Positions 58,101 to 64,000 of a stretch of DNA of 64,000 nt are shown here, piece after piece. The stretch's first letter is position 1. The number at the start of each line of letters is the position of its first letter. Both the position numbers and the translations under genes were made by a program. Below the pieces are notes generated by a model. The model made no database searches. It was not told where the DNA came from and was given only the letters and a program-made list of their open reading frames with translations. The DNA is from Xenopus tropicalis (lineage: Eukaryota; Chordata; Amphibia; Anura; Pipidae). The DNA lies in NCBI RefSeq assembly GCF_000004195.4, contig NC_030677.2, forward strand, positions 115,965,036 to 116,029,035, in the 5' to 3' direction.

Positions 58101-59230
58101 TTTTGCAGGATGTTGCTGCCCACTGTGATGTCAAATGTATGCCAACCTTTCATTTCTATAAAAATGGACAAAAGGTATGTACTTGGATTTTCATTTGCTT
58201 GAGTATTTTTTTCTTTTGTATCTCATGTATACATTATAGTTTATTAAAATACATGTATAAAATGAATGGGCAAATCTATGATTTTTATTAACTTAATAGC
58301 AGTAATGCTTTTGGGATAATAGTGTTCTTAAGTTCAAAACATCTGCATTTTCTTTTGGGTAAAGACACTGCATATCCTGTAACCTATTTTTACAAATAAT
58401 ACACAAATTGTATTCTTTAGCTCCCCTTTTTACCAAAGCAAAATGTTTATCTTGTAGTTGTAAAATTTCTTCTAAAATGTTGAGAACATGGAACCATATG
58501 CAGTGGAACACTCTCATTTTTAATGTTTTCTTAGATCTAAACCCCAAAAAATGAATTCATGTACACTTTCTCAGATTGCTTGTAAATGTAATGTAAAAGT
58601 TTACATCAATTTTGTATTTTTAGTAGTTTCTGGGATTATATACAGTTACCAAGCTTTTAGCTCAGCAGTTTTTTTTTGAAAGGCACTCTAAAAGAGTGCT
58701 GCTGAGTTAAAAGCCTGGAATTGGTACTGTAAAGCTGCAGATATCTCATAAATAACCAAAAATAGAGAAATAAGTTATTTTCTGAGTTTAAATGTCCCCT
58801 TTAATGTAGGCTAGACAATGTTAGATGCCTAATGTACAAACCGTGTGGCCTCAAATTACGCCACATCAGAGTGCAATGCATTTTTATTACTTACTACTCG
58901 CCATCCACTCTTAAAATGCTAAATTTAGCAGTCCATATTAATTAGCTTCACAACTATAAAACTGAACAGTGGTTACTGAATTGCTTTTAGTGGGATTCAG
59001 CCTATATATGACTAGTGAATGTGTGACACAACAGTGTTTATGTAAAATGTTTGACTAGTATATGGTTGGTGTGGTAGAAAATGTATGCAATAAAAAAAAT
59101 ATTAACATTTCTGCAATAGGGTATAGTTTTCCTGTAGTACCTTAATGACTTGATACTATTCTTACAGGTGCACGAATTCAGCGGTGCTAACCAAGCGAGC
59201 CTTATCCAGAAAGTACAGGATCTAAAATAA
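47759..59230 (+). CDS. txn: Thioredoxin (cytosolic Trx1), complete five-exon gene
   Basis: Exons 47759-47782, 55726-55830, 56516-56575, 58109-58174 and 59168-59230, all split by phase-0 introns, join into 105 codons plus TAA, exactly the length of vertebrate Trx1. The active site WCGPC is at residues 31-35, with the buried Asp26, the KCMPT loop with cis-Pro75, and the C-terminal FSGAN helix start. It reduces protein disulfides and is recycled by NADPH-thioredoxin reductase in the cytosol and nucleus (family knowledge). Cys69 and Cys73 of mammalian Trx1 are kept, while position 62 is Ala instead of Cys. There is no signal or transit peptide, which argues against mitochondrial Trx2. Confidence 0.97.
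47783..49111. other. txn intron 1, first part
   Basis: Mostly unrecognised AT-rich intron. A dispersed-repeat fragment near 48270-48360 is shared with 1590-1680. Confidence 0.5.
49112..49596. mobile_element. TTAA-flanked MITE, 477 bp
   Basis: The element 49116-49592 lies between TTAA at 49112-49115 and 49593-49596. The left end AGCGCTTGTTCACCTTTGGG pairs imperfectly with the right end, best in the 'agtatg'/'catact' inner part. It is a type I recall as very common in Xenopus. It lies in txn intron 1. Confidence 0.7.
49597..51787. other. txn intron 1, middle; repeat fragments only
   Basis: A (TA)n hairpin lies at 50090-50122 with 'agctata' on both sides. A stretch from about 50890 to 51325 begins TTAAAGAGGACATATTG and ends at ATTAAAG. 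It resembles 49593-49660 at its start and is probably another TTAA MITE, but its right inverted end is unclear. I see no exon. Confidence 0.5.
51967..52540. mobile_element. hAT-type MITE with 'GGAGTCGG' ends, nested
   Basis: Starts CAGGGCTGTGGAGTCGG. The right end carries CCGACTCC and CTGG, with a small deletion in the terminus. The flanks GCTTTATC and GGTTTATC differ by one base, fitting the 8-bp duplication of hAT elements. Internal CCGACTCC repeats recur near both ends. Confidence 0.75.
52571..52916. mobile_element. PIF/Harbinger-like MITE, 340 bp, nested
   Basis: The element 52574-52913 begins TTGGGGAATGTAATA and ends TTTATTCCTCCCC, with TTA at 52571-52573 and 52914-52916. Removing it restores the 'gacttaaagtat' phrase seen in intact host MITEs. 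Confidence 0.65.
52995..53817. other. txn intron 1, nothing recognised
   Basis: AT-rich intron with no clear element ends or exon. Confidence 0.5.
53818..54148. mobile_element. TA-flanked MITE, 327 bp, intact
   Basis: The element 53820-54146 starts CAGGTATGGGATCCC and ends GGTCCCATACCTG, with TA at both sides. It is the cleanest copy of the family in the window and serves as reference for the broken copies. Confidence 0.85.
54641..54937. mobile_element. Foldback MITE, 291 bp, TTA-flanked
   Basis: The element 54644-54934 has ends GGGCTCTGGCACAC and GTGTGCCAGAGCCC flanked by TTA on both sides. The interior is GC-rich with hairpins on 'gagattagtcgccc', 'ttcggcaaatcgccgaa' and 'ccggtgggatgg'. 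The TTA duplication points to PIF/Harbinger; hAT is the alternative. Confidence 0.75.
54938..55725. other. txn intron 1, last part
   Basis: A (TA)n microsatellite lies at 55089-55127; nothing else is recognised before exon 2. Confidence 0.55.
55726..55830 (+). CDS. txn: txn exon 2, active site
   Basis: A 105-bp phase-0 exon after TTTTTAG, with donor GTAGGT. It encodes residues 9-43, including Asp26, Trp31 and the redox pair Cys32/Cys35 in WCGPC. Confidence 0.97.
55831..56515. other. txn intron 2, nothing recognised
   Basis: AT-rich intron without clear repeats. Confidence 0.6.
56516..56575 (+). CDS. txn: txn exon 3
   Basis: A 60-bp phase-0 exon after CCCAG, with donor GTGTGT (less usual but GT). 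It encodes residues 44-63, including the beta strand VFIKVDVDD that leads to Ala62. Confidence 0.95.
56576..58108. other. txn intron 3, repeat fragments only
   Basis: The stretch at 56960-57130 ('ttggttgctagggaagcggg', ending 'ccctttaatgg') looks like the end of a TTAA-type MITE, but the partner end is unclear. No exon is seen. Confidence 0.45.
58109..58174 (+). CDS. txn: txn exon 4
   Basis: A 66-bp phase-0 exon after TTTTGCAG, with donor GTATGT. It encodes residues 64-85, with Cys69, Cys73 and cis-Pro75 in KCMPTF. Confidence 0.96.
58175..59167. other. txn intron 4, with one hairpin
   Basis: At 58653-58715, GCTTTTAGCTCAGCAG pairs with CTGCTGAGTTAAAAGC around a smaller hairpin (GGCACTCT/AGAGTGC). 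This is probably the core of a MITE ending in 'cccctttaatg' at about 58805. Nothing else is recognised. Confidence 0.45.
59168..59230 (+). CDS. txn: txn exon 5
   Basis: Acceptor TTACAG; encodes residues 86-105 and TAA at 59228-59230. It contains the FSGAN motif and the final amphipathic helix. Confidence 0.95.
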   Translation: MHEFSGANQASLIQKVQDLK

Positions 59231-59495
59231 ATGAGCTAGTCAACTATATCGTTTGCTACACTTATTCAAGTTTCCATATAAATATGTATGTGTAATATCC
59301 TTGTTGCATTGTCAACAGATCAGTAACTCTGTAATCCTGCTGTCCTCCTATATTCAAAAATATGATCCAGCTATACAAGAACAACTTATGAAAGATTTTA
59401 TTAAAAGAATTTTCTTTAAAGGTTTACATGCTTCTGTTATTCTTTTATACTATAAATATATTTGTGTGAAAAATAAACTTTGGTTAAAATGAGAC
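59231..59495 (+). other. txn: txn 3' UTR with poly(A) signal
   Basis: A canonical AATAAA is at 59472-59477, about 245 bp after the stop. The cleavage site near 59490 is inferred. A short 3' UTR like this is usual for TXN. Confidence 0.75.
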
Positions 59496-60135
59496 TTTAA
59501 TTATGAACACAATGAATAAGGTGCTGTAACCACTGAAAGGTGACATTGTCCCTGTCCTTTTAGCACTTAAAGTGCAGTGTTTCTAGAAGCTTTACTGTGA
59601 AAGAAGCTGCACAACCATGTTGAAACTGGGCTATAGGGAACATAGTTACATAGCACATAACATTTCTGGAATATAATAATTTTTATTTTTACATAGGGAG
59701 ATAAACATGGGTCAAAGGGTTTTTTGTTTGTTTTTTTTTCTGTCTTAAGAGGATGGTTCTATGCTTAAAGACCTGATGAAGAAGATAATCTAAGAACCCC
59801 AAAACAAAATGGAAAATCAAATCATGCTTATCAAGATTTTTATTTCCTGGACTGAAACATGACAGGGGGCACCAAAGGGTTAATTGCTTGCTAATTACAG
59901 AAACTAGCAAGCAATCGATAAGCTTGGCTCACCTCCCCACAAATCCATCCTCACTAACTGAACCAGAGACCCCTAGAAATCAAGTAAATAGTTGCAACAT
60001 AGCTATGATAAACTAGATGTAACAAAAACCTTAGGGATCTCATAGTATGCACTGATTTTCTCCAAAAGAAGGGAAAGAATGAGACTTTGTGGCTGACTGC
60101 ATACTCCAAACCTGGCTGTTTCAAATATTCTGGTT
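59496..60135. other. Downstream of txn, nothing firmly recognised
   Basis: No clear exon or element; the last part may be a decayed upstream portion of the Penelope-like element. Confidence 0.4.
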
Positions 60136-60344
60136 GTGTCACCTTTTGCTGCATGCAGACAAGACCTGACTTCCCTCACCCCTCACACAGGTAAACACTA
60201 TAGAATTAATCATAGTCTGATTTGTACTTTATCTTTTGTAATATATATTATTGTTTGTCCATATGGTCTGTACTATGTGGGCAAAACTGTCGCTTCTCTT
60301 AGGGAACGGATTGGAAATCCTAGATCATCCACCAGCAAAGCCCT

Positions 60345-60927
60345 TTAAGGACATGTAAACCCCCCACACAAAAATGTAATCAGTGAACAGCCTTTTTGAA
60401 ATCTTTTAATACCTGCCACACTGGTTATCCAGAGGTTAATAGTAAGACTGCAGTGTCACTTAGATTTCCTTCTCCTCCTGTAAGCCCCCTCCCTCAGGAA
60501 TTTGGTTGACTTCTGGCTTATGGGTATGCTCAGATTACTAAGCATGGCCTCCAGTCTAGCAGCCAGTGAAGAGATGGCATTGCTGGTTCCCATAGAAACT
60601 CGGCTATAGCTGTCTGCTTCAATTGTTTTCTCCTAGCCTCCGCTCCTGAGCTCAGCTCAAACAAAGCAGAACTTTTATCAAAGACAGTTGTGCCTGTGTG
60701 AGCCTGTATTGTTGATGAAATGTATACTGTATAAGGGTCATTGTGTGTGTGTAGGCTGTTTGCAGATTAAAATGGCCACCAGGTGAAAGCTGGTGATTTT
60801 CAGGGGAAATGTGATGGTGCTAGCAAACAGAGGGGATATATGCAGTACAAATAATGCCATTTGGGTGAGGGAGACGTGCCCAACTGATATACATTGTAGG
60901 CAAATGTAGGCTTTACATGTCCATTAA
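60345..60927. mobile_element. TTAA-flanked MITE, 575 bp, inside the Penelope-like fragment
   Basis: The element 60349-60923 lies between TTAA at 60345-60348 and 60924-60927. The ends GGACATGTAAACCC and GGCTTTACATGTCCA are inverses with few mismatches. Confidence 0.8.
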
Positions 60928-60965
60928 AGAAAAGATTTTGAAACAACCAGTGGCTAGACATTTTC

Positions 60966-61327
60966 TTAAAGAGATACTGACACCAGAAAGTAAATCTTTT
61001 TTTTTACATCTATCATAACATTGTCTTTGCAAGAACTTTATAATTTTGCCAAAAAAATATTTGCCTGATGCGTTTACATTACCTGTCTGATCCCCTGTGT
61101 CCCTCTATGAGGGGGCAGCCATATTTGTCTGTTAGCATTAGAAGCTATAACTGACAGGTTGGGAAGTGACAGTCAGGTTGGCAAAACAGTCAGGTTTAGG
61201 GACTTCAAGTAACAATTACTTACAAAACCAAACCTGTCAGCAAAAAAACGTCAACACGACTTATAGGTAGCTTTTTGTGTATATTCATATTTTGGAAAGT
61301 AGTTTTTTCGTGTCAGTATCCCTTTAA
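60966..61327. mobile_element. TTAA-flanked MITE, 354 bp, inside the Penelope-like fragment
   Basis: The element 60970-61323 lies between TTAA at 60966-60969 and 61324-61327. The ends are AGAGATACTGACACC and GTGTCAGTATCCCT. A partial copy of the same family is at 4181-4430, and the ends resemble those of 23168-23963. Confidence 0.82.
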
Positions 61328-61506
61328 TATGGGACACACTTTGCCTGCCTTTCACTGTATGGCCATTGACTATCAACACCTTCTTGGTAGGTGTGGAGAT
61401 AGAAACCTTCACCTACTTCCGAAGGAAACACGCTGGATTCACCGTCTTGATATGGTATCTCCCCGGGAATTGAATGAAACCTTGCCATTATCTTGTTTCA
61501 TTTGAT

Positions 61507-61823
61507 CTTATTTTTGACTAACATTCAAGAATTTTGCTACAACCTTGGTTACAATTTTTGTTACATTGTTTCTCTAAAGTTAATGTCAAAATGTTTGTTA
61601 TAACACACTCTTTCTTCTCTCTCCCTTTCCTTTTATTTTACTTGTCTTTCTGAAACAAGGGGGTGCCATCCATTATACAAGTGAGCTGGAGGTTTTTGCT
61701 ATTAATTTTAAATGCTATATGTGGGTATGAGTAGAAATGGCTGCCTATATATAAAGCTGATTAATATGGTGCGTCACTACAACTCTCCCTAGTGCAGGGT
61801 ATGGTATTCCGTCTGGGCACTCA
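61507..61823. other. Intergenic, nothing recognised
   Basis: Sequence after the Penelope-like stop codon; possibly its 3' UTR, but I see no defined end. Confidence 0.4.
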
Positions 61824-62235
61824 GGGGCATATTTACTAACCCACGAACGGGCCGAATGCGTCCGATTGCGTTTTTTCGTAATGATCGGTATTTTGCGATT
61901 TTTTTCGGAAATTATAGCGACTTTTTCGTTACCAATACGATTTGCGCGAAAAAACGCGATTTTTTTCGTAGCGTTAAAACTTGCGCGAAACGTCGCACCT
62001 TTTAAGTTTTAACGCTACGAAAAAGGCGCGACTTTTCGCACAAGTTTTAACGCTACGAAAAAATCGGCAGATTTTGCGCAACTTTCGGAATGGCTACGAA
62101 AAAAACTCGCGTTTTTTCGCGCAAGTCGTAATGGCTACGAAAAACTCGCGTTTTTTCACGCAAATCGTATTGGTAACGAAAAAGTCGCGATAATTTCCGA
62201 AAAGTCGTAAAGGCGCCGAAAAAATCGCAGTTCTA
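61824..62235. mobile_element. CpG-rich foldback repeat
   Basis: Starts GGGGCATATTTACTAAC, a terminus like that of the element at 867. It consists of inverted and direct repeats of 'ttacgaaaaa'-type phrases and their complements (for example 'tcgttaccaatacgatttgc' and the inverse 'gcaaatcgtattggtaacga'). The right end is not clear. Being CpG-rich in an AT-rich setting, it is probably a young copy or escapes methylation decay (inference). Confidence 0.6.
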
Positions 62236-62383
62236 GCAGACTGAAAAGTTGTACCGTAGGAGTAACAATCAACTGTAAAAATGTAAATAGATTTAGTACC
62301 ATGAATATTTGTTAAAAAAAAAACATTGCCACACAGTTTTGATATAAAATAGTTTAATTCTTCCACTAATAATAACTTATATT

Positions 62384-63530
62384 TAATTGTAGAAAGGCAA
62401 CAAGATTAATGCACCAAGTAGTTACAACCAGATAATGATTAAGAACTGTAGGAATGCACACAATGTTAACATATTGGAGCTGTGACAAACTGAAAAGCCA
62501 CAACATGGTAATTATGAACTGCATGGTTATAATAAACTACAGAAATACATACTGCATCCATATGTTGCAACAAGGTAATTATGATTTGCGGAAAAGCACA
62601 TTAACATACTATATATTAATGTATTTCATAACTAGCTGAGACTTCATATTCTAAACTACAGGCACACATTATTAATACACTGAGTAGCAGTGACACTAAT
62701 AAGAAACAACAGAAATATGCACGGTATACATATGCTTGGTAGTTGCAACAAAGTAATTATGATTTGCAGAAATGCACATAGTATTAACATTCTGAGTAGC
62801 TTTGACAAGGCAATGATGAACTGCAGAAACATACAGAATATTGATAAACTTAGTAGTTGCAACAAGATACTGTAATTATGATCTACAGAATATTAGCTGT
62901 AAGTAGTAGTGATGTAGCGAACATCGCCGAAAATGTTCGCGAACCCGTTCGCGGACTTTCGCCAAAACTCGCGAACTTTGCGAACCCCATAGACTTCAGT
63001 GGGAAGGCGAACTTTAAAACCTAGAAAAGCCATTTCTGGCCAGAAAACTGATTTTAAAGTTGTTTAAAGGGTGCCACGACCTGGACAGTGGCATGCAGGA
63101 GGGGGATCAACCTAAAATTTCTCTGAGAAATACTTTGTAAAAAAAACCGCCAAAAAAAACGCAAAAAAAAAAACCGCAAGCTATTCCTATGTATATGCAT
63201 AGGCGAAAAAATGCGGCGCCAAAAAAAAAACGCGGCGAACCCAAAGTGGCGAACATCGGCAAAAGTCCGCGAATTTGCGCGAATTAGTTCGCCGGCGAAC
63301 AGTTCGCTACATCTCTAGTAAGTAGGTAGTAGCTATAGTAGCTGTAACATGGTAAAAAAAACTGCAGAAAAATGCGCAGTATCCATATGTTTAGTAGTTA
63401 CAATAAATAATTATAAGTTGCGTTAATGCACAAAGTATTAATTATTAATTAATTAAGTTGCTGTGACATGGTAACAAGGGGATTATGAACTGAATAAATG
63501 GACAAGCTAATATATTAAATAGTTGTAAAA
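62384..63530. repeat. Minisatellite, about 57-bp unit, alternating two types
   Basis: A diverged tandem repeat. Type 1 units read like 'gtattaacat', 'gagtagc' and 'tgacaagg'; type 2 units like 'catatg', 'tagtagttgcaacaa' and 'ttatgat'. Both end in a 'ctgcagaaatgcaca' phrase. Unit phrases near 62713, 62770, 62826 and 62888 give spacings of 56-62 bp, and the two types tend to alternate, giving a dimer of about 115 bp. It is interrupted by a hAT MITE at 62907-63317. Confidence 0.7.
62899..63325. mobile_element. hAT-type MITE, 411 bp, with perfect 8-bp target duplication
   Basis: The element 62907-63317 starts TAGTGATGTAGCGAAC and ends GTTCGCTACATCTCTA. GTAAGTAG flanks it at 62899-62906 and 63318-63325. 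Eight-base duplications define hAT insertions. The interior has A-rich runs with interspersed CG and several 'gttcgcgaac'-like hairpins. Confidence 0.88.
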
Positions 63531-63599
63531 ATCCTAAACCTCTTTTGGAAGTTTAGAGGCAAAAGAAGGGAAGGGACATTTACCTTTGACTTCTACATG

Positions 63600-63960
63600 A
63601 TATCCACAGGTTTTAGCTGGCGAATTGTCGGGTTCAGATTTTTAGCTATTTGGACGCATAGTAAATCTCAAAAAAAATTTCAAATTTTTTTCCCTCGACT
63701 TTTAGCACTAAAAATCCGAATTGGGGAAAAAAAATATCTTATGGTTAGTAAATGGCTCCCATAAATTTTAATTCTTCTATTGGAAATATTGCACATATAT
63801 GTATTAATGACCATTAGTATTATACCATAAAATGCCACATTCATCAAAGTATGACAGGTCCGAATACAAAAATTTTTTTTTTTTTTTTTTTTTTTTTAGC
63901 AGTTAAAACTTTTGCGGATTTTTTTTGTACTTTGCGACAAAAAAGCTTTTCCTGTAGATT
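63600..63960. repeat. AT-rich repeat remnants near the window end
   Basis: The phrase 'ggttagtaaatggctccc' near 63742-63760 resembles the right end of the GGGGCATATTTACTAA family, whose left end is not visible here. A T run of about 28 lies at 63870-63897. Nothing else is recognised. Confidence 0.4.
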
Positions 63961-64000
63961 GTTCAGATATAAAAAGAAGTAATTTTCAGACATTATATGA

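Larger units (their letters stand above)
60190..61506 (+). pseudogene. Penelope-like element fragment, GIY-YIG endonuclease region, split by two MITEs
   Basis: Three pieces on the + strand. The piece at 60190-60345 encodes a GIY-YIG-type start (CPYGLYYVGKTVASLRERIG). That at 60928-60966 encodes LKQPVARHFL. That at 61328-61506 encodes MGHTLPAFHCMAID, then WIHRLDMVSPRELNETL and a stop. This order is typical of the C-terminal endonuclease of Penelope-like retroelements (family knowledge). Small frameshifts occur, and no reverse transcriptase part is visible. The two gaps are TTAA-flanked MITEs. Confidence 0.75.

Noticed and set aside
59755..59800. A hammerhead-like CTGATGA downstream of txn
   Set aside because: The box CTGATGA is present, but there is no matching stem II followed by GAAAC, so the motif is incomplete.

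Overview
The window is vertebrate nuclear DNA, almost certainly from a clawed frog (Xenopus). It holds two protein-coding loci on the + strand, both split by introns, in a bed of frog-type transposons. The repeat content (piggyBac-type and other TTAA-flanked MITEs, hAT, PIF/Harbinger-like, Tc1-like, jockey-superfamily LINE and Penelope-like fragments) matches what is known of Xenopus. I cannot tell X. tropicalis from X. laevis by eye.

Region 1 (1-11 kb): the 3' end of svep1. Two sushi/CCP exons, three EGF-like exons and a short terminal exon are joined by phase-compatible introns, with stop at 10647-10649 and AATAAA at 10991. Its introns hold MITEs, a 366-bp palindrome and a broken Tc1-like transposon.

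Region 2 (11-47 kb): intergenic. Three TTAA-flanked, piggyBac-type non-autonomous elements dominate it: 13567-21407, 31887-35242 and 36832-43323. Each combines short CCCTTT terminal inverted repeats, subterminal palindromes, a GC-rich hairpin, CA/poly-T tracts and an internal satellite array of roughly 340-430-bp units. They look like mobile satellite carriers. One sits inside a LINE at a shared TTAA site next to a second TTAA MITE. A 185-bp exon-like stretch on the minus strand (12072-12256) is the only unassigned coding candidate.

Region 3 (47-59.5 kb): a complete five-exon txn (cytosolic thioredoxin, 105 codons). It starts from a CpG-rich promoter with an antioxidant-response-element-like site and ends at an AATAAA at 59472. 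Intron 1 (about 7.9 kb) carries several MITEs, including a three-layer nest.

Region 4 (59.5-64 kb): a degraded Penelope-like GIY-YIG fragment split by two TTAA MITEs, a CpG-rich foldback, and a dimeric minisatellite interrupted by a hAT MITE with a perfect 8-bp duplication. The svep1-txn order and orientation match the mammalian 9q31 neighbourhood.
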